Positions 22,362 to 35,017 of a stretch of DNA of 64,000 bases are shown here, one piece after another. A model generated the notes under the pieces. That model was not told the origin of the DNA, made no database searches, and saw only the letters and a list, made by a program, of their open reading frames with translations. The stretch spans positions 114,099 through 178,098 of the forward strand of contig JBAMJV010004309.1 in assembly GCA_037951105.1 (NCBI GenBank), given 5' to 3'. Positions within the stretch are counted from its first letter, which is position 1. Every line of letters starts with the position of its first letter. A program made the position numbers and the translations under genes. This stretch comes from Echinarachnius parma. Its lineage: Eukaryota; Echinodermata; Echinoidea; Clypeasteroida; Echinarachniidae.

Positions 22362-24529
22362 CACCGGCAAGTAGAAACGAGAAACTGATTTTGTTTTTTT
22401 AACTTCAGTTTGAAAAGATTCGCTTAATATTGGGTTACCCCCATGCAAAGGGTCTCTAAATGTCACTGGTCATGTATGGAATCAGACATTGAATAGTAAT
22501 AAAAGGTCATACATTCATGCTTACATAAGCTCAATTATCTGATTCCGTTGAAAAATACACTGTATTGACGAAATATGATATCAAATTGCCAAAATGGAAG
22601 GCCAACTATATTTTTCAATAATAATCATGTCAACAAAATATTAACATGCTCAGATTTTACCTTAACTGATTTCCGGAAAAAATAAGTCCTGAAGACCTCA
22701 TCGACAAGTATAGAAAGAAGAAAACTTAATGTTTCCATTTGAGTTTAATACATAAACTGTTTGCAATCGAGAAAAATCACAAGCACATAACAACGTTACA
22801 TTATGCCCCACTAGCCCACATGCATGGGGGATTCAATGGATGAAACTTGACCCAATAATTTCGAGAAAAGAAAAAAAAAAAACGATACTAGGGAAACGCA
22901 CCCTCAAGGCTTCCGTATACAATGGATTTCAGGGGGGATTATGTTAGCTTTTAGGGACGCAGGTCTAAAACCCGCCGTCACTCGATACCACTTCAACAAA
23001 CCAAAGTCCTCAGATGAATTCGTCTCAAATGACACAATTTTGCGTCAAAATAGGATTTCGTAGTGTAGATGGGATGTGCAGACAGAAATATCCGTCTCTT
23101 TATGGGGTTTAGTCTTATATCGGGTTTTTATTTTTTATTTTACCCCATTCTGTCTTTATATGGCCGCGATCCGACTGTCCAGCTAGCGGAATATAAAGAA
23201 CGATATTTCGGTCTAGCGTATGTGATACTTTTTGTATGATAGTTTATTTGTCAAGCGTACAATCTTTAGTAGAATATTTAGGGAGAATTATATAATATAA
23301 CTTTATTTATCTGTGGTGGAATTATAGAGCTAGTTAAACGATAATTGGCAAACGTGTAAGTTCTTGCTAAGAAAAATCAGTATGACAATAAGAAATATAT
23401 GCTATTTTTTGTTTTTACAAAGTAAATGACTGTAGGGGAACATAAAGAGGTGCCAACAATACTTTTCGTAATTCGCACCCCCTTAATCAGTGACCACGTT
23501 ACACCTCTGGTAGTGATTGAGAGGATTAATAAGGATTAGGAAATCCAATTCATTGTTTTCATTGCATTTTGACATCTGTGAAAGAAAATAGCGACACACA
23601 TGTATCATCCTGTATGCAGTTTAAGTATAGCCATAAACCCATGGAATATCCGTCTAACTTTAGAATAAGTGTACGAACTATAATATCCTACTAATTGTTG
23701 AGGGGGAGGGGGTCTAACATGATTTATAGATCATCCTTGAATAATTAATGATATATATACGTAGTATACTACGTATCTAACGGTGAAATGTGTTTCTTTA
23801 TTTACTAAATTACTGCCCTTTAACATGTTTGATATATATATCATGATGTCCCAGAATATAATCTTTCTCTTATAGCCTTGAGTGATTTCATCTCCATATA
23901 AATGTTTACGTTCCTCACGGACGATTTGGGAATTAACAGAAATGTGATGCACTTCCAGAATAAAGTTATTTTTATTACAGAAATTGCGTCGAACAAATTT
24001 GTAAAGTCTATTATAAAACAAAATAGTCCTCCGAAAATATCAACGTATTCACGCAGATATGCATGTATTTATTTGTTGGAGACAGGTAAGCCGCTGTTTC
24101 TAGGAAATTAGCAAATTGATATTTCAAGGATTCCGCAGAGCAAACAACTTCAGTGTATTCATATTAAAATAATGCTAAAGCTTTTTATAATAAAAAAAAA
24201 GAGAAAAAAAGGATAAATCATGAAAGACACAGAGTATGTCTCTACTATAATCTTTTTTCTATGGAGATCTGAGACGATTGAAATAGTCTGTACATCTCTA
24301 AATGGCCCTTTATAACGTCATGACAACGAATGGAACATGGGCACTACATAATCGGCAATTAATTCACAGATGATGCTTCTTTAGTTGGAAAACAGTCGTA
24401 AATATTCATAATATTGCATTTGACGCGCCGTTTCTGAATCGTTTAACGCATGGGAATGCATAAGGGCATTTGCAACTAGGCTAGTTTTGTTGTGCACATC
24501 ACATAACCAAAGACATAACACTGAGGCAG
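22362..24529. other. mostly unique AT-rich DNA
   Basis: No recognised gene or repeat. Opposed frames of 69-96 codons at 23731-24111 have no known motifs. A small perfect palindrome TACGTAGTATACTACGTA lies near 23760. Confidence 0.35.
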
Positions 24530-24699
24530 TAGGCCTGTTCACACCGGCTTATTCCGTGCAATTTGAATCGCGATCATAATTTCGATATTATTTGCGCCCG
24601 TTCACACATAGAAAGAATCGCACTAGCTCAGACCTCATGCAGAACCGAATGCGTACATGTATGACTGGAGCGCTTTGCATGATGGGATAAATAATTTCG

Positions 24700-24757
<58 letters not shown>

Positions 24758-24957
24758 TTTTTTTTTTTAAATTTATTTGTCTGTTGACCGTTCACACACG
24801 CTTCGCGCGCGGCAAATAATCGCGATTATTTTTTTTTTTTTTAATCGCAGAACTTATCACTATTTGCATCGCGATTGTTTTCGAAAATTGTATGTCCACA
24901 CGGCAACAAATTTCGAAATTTGCATCGCGATTATTTCCGTCTGTGTGAACGGTCCTA
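24530..24957. mobile_element. MITE with TAGG..GTTCACAC inverted ends
   Basis: Ends are TAGGCCTGTTCACAC at the left and TAGGACCGTTCACAC (complement) at the right. Inner words repeat in both arms: AAATTTGCATCGCGATTATT and its complement. A (T)n(ATTT)n microsatellite at 24700-24779 splits the element. Overlapping opposed frames 24777-25019 are palindrome artefacts. Superfamily undetermined. Confidence 0.7.
24700..24779. repeat. poly-T and (ATTT)n microsatellite
   Basis: T20 followed by about 11 ATTT units and more T. Sits inside the GTTCACAC MITE. Confidence 0.95.
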
Positions 24958-25117
24958 ATGTGTTTTTTGCACCGTGTGCAGCGTATTCGCAAGATGCCAC
25001 CACGCGTATGCATTACTAATCTAAACTACATTTAAATTGTACAAATTTAGACCATTAATTTGAGTTGAAATTTACATCAAGGTGAAATTTTCCGGCATTA
25101 ATTCATGAGAGAATAAT

Positions 25118-25670
25118 TTAATAAAGGGAGAGTACAGTTTTGGTCAAACTTAATTTTAGTAACCAAAACCTGCACCATTACATTACGAACTAATAGTTAT
25201 AACTCCACTATGCTAGCTCGAAAGGCATAACAAAATACATGTACAAACGACTAAGTAAAAAGCCTGTCGTAATTCAGAAAGAGTTGTTAAAACACAATAT
25301 ATAGGGCGCTTTCTAAAAACGCATTGGTTTCAACCATTTTTTGTTTTAAAAAATGTGCATGTGATGTTTTGTTATAATGATTAGATAGAGAGGGCATCAA
25401 CAAATATTTAAAAACATCTTTTGTGAAACTTTTGAAAAAGTGTAAGGATTTTGTCCCCTTAAATTATCGAATAAATGTAGGATCCCACATTTATTTTATT
25501 CGGATATGTTATGTTTATTGATATTTCAGCTGTTTCTGAACCGATTTTGATCAAATAAAGTATATTCTGTCATTAAAATTGTATGCTCTGTCAAATTTGA
25601 CACTCGTTTTTTTATTACCTAAAAAAAAATTACTTATTGAAGCGCCCTCTATACCAACTATCTCTTTGAA
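25118..25670 (-). mobile_element. TTAAAGGG MITE, family 3 long copy
   Basis: The left 170 bp matches the complement of 56050-56228 (GGTCAAACTTAATTTTAGTA, ACCAAAACCTGCACCATTAC, TATAACTCCACTATGCT, ACAAACGACTAAGTAAAA). The right end is the complement of AAAGAGATAGTTGGTATAGA, so both ends share AAAG(G/A)GA(G/T)AGT. Inner inverted words AGGGCGCTTTC (25304) and GAAGCGCCCTCTATA (25638-25652) suggest a nested element. Confidence 0.6.
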
Positions 25671-26020
25671 TAATTACGAAATGCATTCTCACTCGTGATG
25701 TAATTCCCAAACAACGCAGTACATCATTACATAAATTCAAGTCGATAAATGCAATAACTGCACACAGTGTTAGTTTATTCGTATCAACTTAAATTTCAAA
25801 TTAAATTTTATTTCCCGTTTCCAACCAAATAAACATATCAATTGCAAACATTTACAAACTAAAAAAAAACAATACGATTCCGTGCATTGGTGTTACAAAC
25901 ACAAAACTATGATTTTTATGGAGTTCAAGCACCCACGAATCCTTCCAAAAAAAAAATCAAATAATTTCCCCCGGCACTTTGCACACACCTCAAAGTGGAC
26001 ATAGAATGCAAGGTGATGCA

Positions 26021-26416
26021 TTAAAGGGACTTAGTAACATTGTCCAAATCCTCAAAATAAAATTGTAATTCTAGCGGTTCCTTTATACCTTGTTGTATTC
26101 ATATTAACAATAAAATCATGGGACAGCTTTCGGTTTTTCAAATTTCCCTTTCATTACAAAGATATGTATGATTGAAGTATTTAGATAAGAAAATCTCCGG
26201 GCGAGATTTTCATCCCTGTACAAAGTGAATGCAGTGAGTTGGTGAATATCACCCAATATCACTTTGCATTTTCGCTCATTACTTGGCCATACATTGTCCA
26301 TTTGACCTGAAATTTTCACACAATACCCTGAGGACATATGAGATAACAACAGTATACATTGCATCAACCATTCATCAGTTTTTGCATATCTCAACAAAGT
26401 TACTAGATCCCTTTAA
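26021..26416 (+). mobile_element. family 1 MITE, twin copy B
   Basis: 396 bp, TTAA to TTAA. Three substitutions separate it from 21966-22361, including the same central hairpin variant. Flanks differ (GTGATGCA on the left here), so this is a separate insertion or a copied element, not duplicated flanking DNA. Confidence 0.92.
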
Positions 26417-26968
26417 CCCCTGCGGATCACCAAGGTGTTTTTTTTGGTTATAATTATGGTATTAAAGCCTTATGGCAATGTTGTCAGTGTCACGAAAATA
26501 AACGGCTTATAATCTTTTATTGATAATAATTGATAATGCGAAAATAAAAAAATATGACTTACAACATTCGTATAGTCTGTTAGAATGACATTTTAAAGCA
26601 GTCATGGTATTTGTCGATTACATTTTTTTTTTTATCCGAATCGACATTTCTTTTTGCTGGAGGCCCACAATATGCACAAGTGGGACTAATTATTTTCGAT
26701 GAGGAAGATTTTAACTCTTTTCTCTATGGTTTCACCATCGCACAGAAAAGGAAATCCACACGTCATTTTAAACACGTCAGCAGTCTATATATAGGCCCTC
26801 TGTAGGTTTGATTTTTGTCCTGACTTTGAAGGTTTTCTGAGTATTTTTTAGCAGCTTCCGAAGATTATCACGACTCTAACGGGGCTTCAAAGACGAGAAC
26901 GTGCACATACTCGGCGGACGCATCCGATAACTATCTAAGCTTACATGATTTTGCCATGGTGTATACAA

Positions 26969-27085
26969 ATAGTTGCGTTCAAACTGTGTATCTCAGCAAT
27001 TTCACAGTGCGTTCACAGTGTGCTCACACTGTGAAAACGCTCCATTGTAACAGTGTGGTCTGCACCATGGAACACAGTGTTTATT
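26969..27085. repeat. CACAGTG cluster with palindrome
   Basis: Six or more CACAGTG/CACTGTG words in about 115 bp, including the palindrome TTCACAGTGTGCTCACACTG at 27012. A related cluster lies at 37100-37250. Probably the core of a hairpin element. Confidence 0.6.
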
Positions 27086-27226
27086 TCCGGTAGGAATATT
27101 TATAGTACTCTATAATACGGATGTCTTGTTATTTATGAAGTACGTCTTCGGTGTTTATTTGCCCTTTTCGTCGTAATAAACTATGTCCTTTCCCCAGAAT
27201 GTTTTAAAAGATCATCCACATGCCAT

Positions 27227-28184
27227 TATAAACCCCTCAAAAAAAGTTCGGAAACTCAAGTTTGATCGATCATATCTCTCGTATTTTTTAATAAGAATAC
27301 TCGAAATCGGTGTCACAATAAAGCCTCATTATATACCTTTCAAACGGTGCATTATGTGTAGTGATTATGCAATTGGGGAGCCTCAAAAGTGACCCATTTT
27401 GAAACGCTCTGATTTCAAGGCACTATTCATGCGTTTTCAATTGAATTCCTCTCATTCATGGCCAACTCATTCAAGTCGCATTACATCCTCTACACAATGG
27501 TATACAGATACCGACACCAAATCAGAGCGTTTTGAAATGGGTCACTTTTGAGGCTCCCCACATTCATCTCCCTGCAGCCGCCCTTTACAAAAATCATTAT
27601 AAATGTCACATTTTCATACAGAAGAGTTGTTGGGCTTTCCGTTGATATCAATTTAAATCATGAATATTTTATTTGAAATGCTAAAAAATCCTCCCAAAAG
27701 CTCGAAAAAAATGCAACGCTCTGATTTTTTGTCAACTCCATATCTTTTTGTCTGATTTCACACTCGACCCATCTCCATATTCCGGTTCGCTGCACACACC
27801 CCATTTGCATAATCCTTACGATTAATATGCCATCGTAAGGAAGAGATAATTTCCATTAAAATGGTATCAAATTCAACAATTTTGATGAATGGAAAGGGTT
27901 GCAGCATTCAATAGAATGTTAACCTTTAGAAAACTGGTCAACACAGTCTTGCACTCGTAAATTGAATGCATTGGGGCCATTTTGCGAGATTTCACTTCCT
28001 GCCTCCCCCTATTCTCTGGGCTACTGCAATCGCCCCAATTGCATAATCACTACACATAATGCATCGTTTGAAAGGTATATAATGAGGCTTTATTGTGACA
28101 CCGATTTCGAGTATTCTTATTTAAAAATACGAGAGATATGATCGATGAAACTTGAGTTTCCGAACTTTTTTTGAGGGGTTTATA
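27227..28184. mobile_element. foldback with ~150 bp arms and TA flanks
   Basis: The left arm (27227-27385) begins TATAAACCCCTCAAAAAAAG. The right arm (about 28035-28184) is its complement, with shared blocks TCGATCATATCTCTCGTAT, AAGCCTCATTATATACC and GCATTATGTGTAGTGATTAT. A TA on each side fits a TA target duplication as in mariner-like elements. Inside is a second inverted pair, GGGAGCCTCAAAAGTGACCC at 27376 and its complement near 27538-27559. No transposase; the 69-codon frame in the left arm is not a gene. Confidence 0.85.
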
Positions 28185-30538
28185 TGTAAATTAAGTTGTC
28201 ACTACCGAATATCATTATACAAAAATTACCTTAACATTTGAAATGAATTATGGTCTATAATCAGGTGTGCTTTACATTATTGAAATGAGGATCGAAATTT
28301 GTAGAATGATCTGATGAAAACAGCAAACATCAGACAGTGCATATATCATTGACATTTATACTTTATTCAACACGTTTAAGTAGCCTTCATTCAAGTCGAT
28401 TTTAGGTTTTGTATATTATATGTACTCCATGCATTTATAACGATTATACAAAGTTGATTTCGATAATTGTAGTTCGATTTTGTAGTTTAAACAATTCGTA
28501 TGCTTTTTATTATGGAATTATTTGGAGCAACGCATGCAATCAATAAATAAATTAATATCCCTGATAGAAAGTTCCATATTTTTTTCTGTATTCATTTTGA
28601 AGAATTTTATTCCAGAAGGCGGCAAATCCCAAGTCCACTTCATAATGTTTGGAGTAAAATAGGTTCATTCTGTCCGACTCTATATAATAAAGACTTGTCT
28701 ACAAAAATACGGAACTGGAATGCGCAATATTTTTGTTTGCGATTGCGTTACTTTTCTTTTGAATTTGAGTTCGGACTCACAGCAAGGTACGAAGCTTATT
28801 ATTGAGAATAACTCAATTTGATGAAAAGTGGATATTGATTTGATCCAGCATTATATATAATGGAGTTTCGTGTGGGAGGGTATAAGCCATCGCTGACAAA
28901 CTCATTTATTTGTTTCATTATACATGAGTGAACTATTTGAATTTCCATCAATCATACAGATTTGTAAAGAACTGAAAGGGATAGTTAATTTCTCGTTTAG
29001 AAATATTGTTTTCGAGATGAAGGAAAACTAAGTATATTCATATACATAAAGCCCTTCGCGTGCGATGTCTTTGATTAGCTATCTCACCGATATAAAAGTT
29101 AATATTACAACAAACGATATATATAAACATAATTCGCGAACATAAATTGAAGGGGATTTTAAATTGATGCTGGTTATGTCCCTAAATAATTTGTTTCGTT
29201 CAGAAAATAAATTGCATGTATTAGTTTGGAGCGAAGGGGTTCGATCGTTCAGGTGTCTGGCAAGCGCCCTCTTGCGTTAACGGCTGCTTTTACTAATGGG
29301 GACCACCTTCAAAATTAGTTATTTATTTATTAACCTTTTATTTCAACAGGGTTATTAAGATTGATTTCTACAATTTAAGTATACTGTAATGAAAATATCA
29401 GTTTTCAATGATAAAATACTGGTTTAGCCATTAACTAAGATTTGCAAGAACTTTCTTTTCCATTAGATGGAACTATACTAACTACATGTATGTTTACCAC
29501 ATGCAACAATTACAAAGGGTTGATGAAACGTATACGTATTACTGAAGTCTAATATATCAACCAAGTGATGTGTCTAAGTTTCGTGGTAAGTAGCTGCCAT
29601 TTGGCCAAATAATGAACACAAATCCGAAAACATGAAAACGAACAATCTTATTGCAAATGAGCTTAGCTGATTGAGACTACAGTATAAACATTACATCCCT
29701 TATAGTTTGAGTATTGCAATTTATTTCTGTTGACTTGTTTGATTTTCTAATGGTGGGTAATGCAGTCATTTGGAAGGTAGTCAGTCCTGATTCATTACCG
29801 ACTGGCCCAGGTAAAACAATACTTGTCTATAAACACAATACAAACACATGCACGTGACTTGTTGTGAGCACCATATTCAATCAATTCATATTACGCGGGA
29901 TTGAAAGTGATGTATCATTTTTTATTATGTCAAAGTGATTTGCACGTGGAAGGAGAGCGCTATGGGCTTTATTATAACATTATCATTTATACGTTTATTG
30001 CAGTGACATTTAAAAGTCGCTGAAATAAGCTCGAAACCGTCTCCACCTTTACATTAATAAACATTTACTTTGACATGTTTGAGGTTTTTCGAACTAAAAG
30101 GAATCTTCCCCTTCTTGTACACGTATATTCGTTTGTTTTATGTTAGTTATTTGATTTATAAAATCTGACTTTATTAGCAGTTGTTGCTAAAAATCTATAC
30201 ATCCCCACAATACAAATCTTCTCGCATGCATCGCGAGCCAACGTTTTACATTTTGATCATGCTTCCCCAAGGCCCCAAGTTACAAACCTGCATGTTTTCC
30301 CCCCGTATTAATGCACAAACAACGACAGCTTCGATTTGAACTTTATTTCACATTTAACGAGTAATTGTGCACCAATACTTAACAATGAATATTTCATATA
30401 ACAAAATTCGTTTTAGACCGTTAAATATGTTGTCATTGTAAATCAACACTTATTTATTGTGTTTCTAATACGAGAAAACATTTCATGAACTTAATTAACA
30501 TGAATTGCACGGACATCGCCGCACGGGCATGCAAACAG
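28185..30538. other. AT-rich DNA, little recognised
   Basis: A GAAAGGGATAGTTAATTTCT word (28976) and a CGCCCTCTTGCGTTAACGGC word (29269) match the terminal words of the 4005-5690 foldback, so a decayed relative may span about 28974-29290. Nothing else seen; no frames over 60 codons. Confidence 0.35.
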
Positions 30539-30790
30539 TTTGTTTGTTTGTTTTTATTTCCGAAATTCAAATATACATACAAGTTAAAAAATACATATAA
30601 AGTAGATTTCAAATAATAATACAGTAAGTAAATTATAGTAAAGTAAACAAACGGTTGGAAAGCCGATTTCAGGACCATTTTCAAAATGGTCATGTTCTTC
30701 CATGGGGTCCAAAGAAGAAGAAAAAAATCATATTAATTTACATACAATAGCAGAGTATTTGTTCCAATACCGTACGAATTTGTAATACAA
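30539..30790 (-). mobile_element. LINE 3' UTR fragment
   Basis: On the minus strand it runs GGACCCCATGGAAGAACATG, then AT-rich DNA, then GGAAATAAAAACAAACAAAC. This is the same layout as the 3' ends of the two LINEs here (GGACCCC block, then an AAATAAA-type tail). No reverse transcriptase remains. Confidence 0.6.
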
Positions 30791-30912
30791 TTTTGGGCCT
30801 TTAAAACCGTATATCACTCGTTAGATTTCCGTGATGTCCATATTGCCTTTTACGTGCTACGCGAGGACGCTAATGAACGCAATGCAGCTGCATGCGTCTG
30901 CAGTACGATCGT

Positions 30913-30992
30913 GCATGCGATACCCTTGCGGCTTTCACACGAGCGTCTTGCGATTGGAGTCGTGAATACCCCCAAGGGCATCGCATGTGCCC
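30913..30992. repeat. inverted repeat GCATGCGATACCCTTG
   Basis: GCATGCGATACCCTTGCGG at 30915 pairs with CCCAAGGGCATCGCATGTGC near 30971-30990. GC-rich island in AT-rich DNA, probably a short MITE core. Confidence 0.5.
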
Positions 30993-31097
30993 CTCCAAAT
31001 ATGTGACCGTACGATTACCCTAGATTTGTGATCTCGGATTTTGTTACATTTTTTCCCCCCACAATTTTTTGTTAACGAATTACCTTTCAGTCTTGTT

Positions 31098-31167
31098 TGT
31101 GGTTGCTGCGATGTGGTTGCTACGACGTGGTTACTACGATGTGGTTGCTACGACGTGGTTGCTACGA
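31098..31167 (+). repeat. 14-bp tandem repeat, about 4.5 units
   Basis: Unit GAYGTGGTTGCTAC repeated with one- or two-base differences. Confidence 0.85.
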
Positions 31168-31462
31168 GTCCGCGATGATGCTTCATCTCGAAGTTGGGCG
31201 AGAGGGGTTCTAATCAAAGATCCCAAAGTCCATGTTGTCATCAGATCCCTTCATACTCTCCTCTTAACCCGTTCACCTCGAGATTCTGAAATCCCCATAG
31301 TCTTTGTACATAGCCCACCTGGTTCCCGTAGACAATGGGTTAACTGAGAGGTGTAATTAGGATTTCTATTCAGTATAACAAATAATTCATAGTAAAATCA
31401 TTAACAAATGGTGACGTCACAATTGGAAGTTGATTAATCAATTGAATCCAATGTTGTGCTAT

Positions 31463-31855
31463 TATTAGGGATCTAGTATTCTTTGTTGGCATGTGCAGAA
31501 GGGGATGAATGGTTGGTATAACATGTATAATGTGTACTTTGGTGATCTGATATGTCCTCTGAGTCTTATGTGAAATTTGTACGTTAAATGGATTGTAGAT
31601 GGTCGTGTAATGAGCGTAATGCAAAGTGATGTTTGCTTACTCATTGCACTGACTTTGTACACAGTTATGACTATCCAGTGGATAGTTACAAATCTGAACA
31701 CTTCAATCATAAATTTCTCTCTAACAAAAAGGAAACCAAAACCTGTTCCATGCTCTATTGGTAAAATGTAAACAACAAGGTATGAGAAAACAAGTAGATT
31801 TCTAATGAAATTGTGTGGATTTGGACAATGTTACTAGATCGGGAGATCCCTTTAA
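31463..31855 (-). mobile_element. family 1 MITE
   Basis: Reverse copy, right TTAA at 31852-31855; left end eroded (TTATTAGGGATCTAGTA). At the right it abuts another TTAAAGGGACAGGTCC terminus, giving CCCTTTAAAGGG again. That second element's far end was not found. Confidence 0.85.
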
Positions 31856-32999
31856 AGGGACAGGTCCACTTTTACAAAACGTCTGAACAGCTTTCAGTTG
31901 ACGGATGGGGATCAATGTAACACGCACAAAAAAAATCAGAGCGAACAGCCCTCTAATTTGGATTCTACGAATGAAAAACGAATGCGTCCCTCCATTTAAA
32001 CTATATATCGGTCAATAAAGGAGTTCAACTGATTTAGCATAATATTACAACAATATAGTACTAATTCTCGTAAAGGTATTGTGAAGCCGACATTTGTTAA
32101 CGTATGTCACGGAAAAAGATCTCAAAAAGAAAGAATATATAATTACATGTAGTCAGTTTAAGCGATGTTTGGGTATTTTGCTTGGTAAACGCTCACACAT
32201 TAGTACTTATGCGCGGGTCATGTAGCTACGGGTCACGTAGGGGTCATGCATACCGATCTGGCACTCCGTGAAATCTATGTACGAACTTTCTCACCGGCCG
32301 AAAATAAGTATGTACCTATTTAACCGACGTCCCTCAGTTTATTCAGTTTTAGGTCTATAACTCCACGAAAAAGAGATTTCAAGCCCTAATTTTTTCAGGC
32401 ATGCTATTAAATGGCATTTCCTTTCATATAAGACAATAACCTTGCAACTTTTGAATTTTGGCTTGCAAAAGTGGATCTCTCCCTGGAACGAATAAAATGC
32501 TCAAGTATCTCTTTAAGATGAAGAGGCGGTATATACCACGAGCTCACTGGGAGCGGGAAACCTCTTGGGAATGTTACGGTGTTCCCGCTCCTAGTGACGT
32601 CAGCCATGTCCAGAGTATGAATGTGTCATTCTTGAATTGTATATGAGAGGTTATTCAAGTTGTCCTACGACACCTTCGTTTGTAACGTCATTTGGCCTTG
32701 TAAAAAAAAAAAAAGAGGAAAAAATGCTGGAAAATGTTGGGAGACAATGTAGAAAACTGTATAAGAGAAGGGTAAGAATCTACCTGACAGATTGCTGTGG
32801 TATGGTTATTGGCCGATGGGAAATCAGAGTACTCGGTATAGCCTTTAGTCAAGTCGTCGCGTTTTGAGAGCTGAACGCATGACATGGCGAACGCGACTAA
32901 ACACCACATAAACCATGTAAACGGCTGCAGGCTCATCTTGGTATTATTTTTTTAAACAAGTTTTGTTTTAATTCAAAGATAGATTCAACTAACCAGAAA
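31856..32999. other. unique DNA with a short inverted repeat
   Basis: Starts inside an element with end TTAAAGGGACAGGTCC. GGGAGCGGGAA (32550) and TTCCCGCTCC (32582) form a stem around a 23 bp loop. No gene recognised. Confidence 0.3.
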
Positions 33000-33118
33000 T
33001 GAATATTTAATTTTAATGCAAAATTAGCTAAGAAAATTGGACTTCGCCGGGAATCGAACCGAGACATTCGGATTGCTAGACTGGTGCTCTAATCAGTAAT
33101 CATTGAGCCATAAGGCCC
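33000..33118 (-). mobile_element. tRNA-derived SINE
   Basis: The minus strand reads like a tRNA: GGGCCTTATGGCTCAATGA (A-box region), AGAGCACCAGTCTAGCAATC (anticodon arm), GGTTCGATTCCCGGCG (B box), then an AATTTTC-rich body. Pol III A and B boxes support a SINE head. It is not a functional tRNA, as the acceptor stem does not pair well. Confidence 0.7.
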
Positions 33119-33189
33119 TTTTCATGATGGCGGCCCTTCCCAAAAACTTTGTAAATTCTCGATGCAGGTCTGCATTGAAAAAGGTTCAG

Positions 33190-33300
33190 GGAAGCCGCGC
33201 CACTATCAATAAGAGCACCGGTCTAGCAATCCGGAAGTTTCGTGTGCGATGCCCGGCAAGGCCCAATTTTTCTTTGCTAATTTGTCAATCAATTATACTT
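33190..33300 (+). mobile_element. tRNA-derived SINE, inverted partner
   Basis: AAGAGCACCGGTCTAGCAAT, then GTGCGATGCCCGGCAAGGCC, then CAATTTTTCTTTGCTAATTT. Same head and body as 33000-33118, opposite orientation, about 70 bp apart, so the two can pair. The B box is mutated. Confidence 0.65.
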
Positions 33301-33302
33301 TT

Positions 33303-33489
33303 TTGTTTAAATATCTTATCTGCGGAATAGATTGGGATTTTATTCATCTTTTCTTAAGCATACCCCCACATAATAATATATACCCCTTCCCCTAACCTTA
33401 ACATATTTCCTATCACCCAATAAACAGACCCGTAACAAAACAAAAAACGTGTTATGCCCCAATCTGTTCCGCAAATAAAACAAACAAAA
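33303..33489. repeat. inverted repeat with CCCAATCTGTTCCGC arms
   Basis: Left arm 33303-33337 (TCTGCGGAATAGATTGGG) and right arm 33457-33489 (CCCAATCTGTTCCGCAAATA) flank a 120 bp loop. Likely a small foldback element adjoining the SINE pair. Confidence 0.65.
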
Positions 33490-33723
33490 AGAAAATACCC
33501 CCGCCTGTATGCGCGACCCTCGTGTTAGCAGTCGTTCCTGACATTAATGCGTAATGTCTGGTCGAAAGGCTAAGTACTTGGTAAAGTTTACCATCCTCGA
33601 AATATCAAGTGGCCAATGCGTTTATTACGCAAGCAATTCGCAAATTGAATTGGTAATCGTGATGGGTAGCCGCGTCATAATTATATAGGTCACTCAGTGA
33701 TCTGCAGTATACTTACACCATGA

Positions 33724-35017
33724 CTTCAGATTCAGATTCAGTTTATTCAAACCATAAAACAAAAGTAACAAATATAAATGGCAGTTTGATAATCAAATAT
33801 ACAAAATGGTGTTGGACCCCATAGAAGCAGGAGCTTGTAAATTGGGGCCCTTTTACAAATTATACAATTCTAAAGAAGTAATAATATGGTAGGTAGGTCA
33901 TCATTCACACCGTACACACACACCATTCACTCAAGCCCGCATCGTGGGCACTGCTATGAATACAAGAAGAGAATAGAAGGAGCGAAGAGGGGGATACGAA
34001 AATACGAAGATAAAGAAAAAGGTGAATAGAAGAGCGAGTGAAAGTGTAACAGACAATCTGACAAAGTACCTAGTTTACAATAGTTGTTGCAGTAAGTTCT
34101 TTTTACATAAACACTTGAATCTTGAAAAGTTGTACTTGATCTTATATTCTCAGAGAGATTGTTCCATTTGCTTATGCCTACATTTTGAAAGGAGTTTAAC
34201 GCATGAGTAGTACGTACTGGTGGTTTGTGTAGTAATGATCTTTGTCTAGTGCTATAAGAATGTATACATGAATTACTTACGAACAATGTTTTAAATAGGA
34301 ACGGTAGATGTCCCGTATGGAAATTATACATAAATATTAGTGTATTCATAGTAATTAATTCCTGGATAGGGAGAATTTTCATCTTTAAAAATAGGGGACT
34401 TCTAGGGCTATTATATTCAGAGTGAGTAATGATCCTAATTGCCCTTTTTTTGTAACACACGTATTTTATTAAGATGAGAAAAATATGAATTACCCCACAC
34501 AATATTGCAATATGTCAAATGCGGTAATACCAACGAATTATATAGTAACAACAACACATTTTTGGGCAAAATATATTTCAATTTTGATAATATTCCAATA
34601 CTTCTAGATATCTTTAAAACAACATTCTGAATATGGATCTTCCAATCAAGACATTCATAAATAGCAAGAAATAATAATGATTTTACATTTTTTTTTAATA
34701 TTATGATTCATAGAAATAGCATCGATGGTTTCGGGAATTCTTCTATTCTTAGAATGAAATAAAATATAATTTGTTTTATCATAATTAACAATCAATTTAT
34801 TACTCCGGAACCATTCACCTAATGATCGTAATTCTGTATTTGCTATCGATATAAGTGTATGAATATTTCTATGAGACATAAAGGCAACGGTATCGTCAGC
34901 AAATAAAGAGAATCGAAAAAGACGTGTGCTCATCAAAATATCATTAATATAAACTAAGAACAATAGCGGTCCTAAAACAGACCCTTGTCGTACACCACAG
35001 TTAAACATCTTTAGCAT
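33724..35017 (-). pseudogene. 5'-truncated LINE: reverse transcriptase remnant and 3' UTR
   Basis: Minus-strand 3' third of a second non-LTR element. Frame 35017-34655 (120 codons) starts just before VRQGSVLGPLLFLVYINDI, the catalytic FADDT and WFRSNKLIVNYDKTNY. Frame 34502-33954 (182 codons) covers the thumb and C-terminus (YKKRAIRIITHSEYNS, then HSYSTRQRSLLHKP). The two are in different phases, so at least one frameshift lies in 34503-34654. The 3' UTR ends GAATAAACTGAATCTGAATC, a TCTGAA repeat tail. The sequence is a different family from 11731-16424. Endonuclease and N-terminal reverse transcriptase are absent, a typical 5' truncation. Confidence 0.85.

Noticed and set aside
27011..27034. 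Recombination signal (CACAGTG heptamer)
   Set aside because: No AT-rich nonamer at 12 or 23 bp from the heptamers.
33038..33118. Functional tRNA gene
   Set aside because: A and B boxes are present but the acceptor stem does not pair and related copies are scattered, so it is a SINE head.
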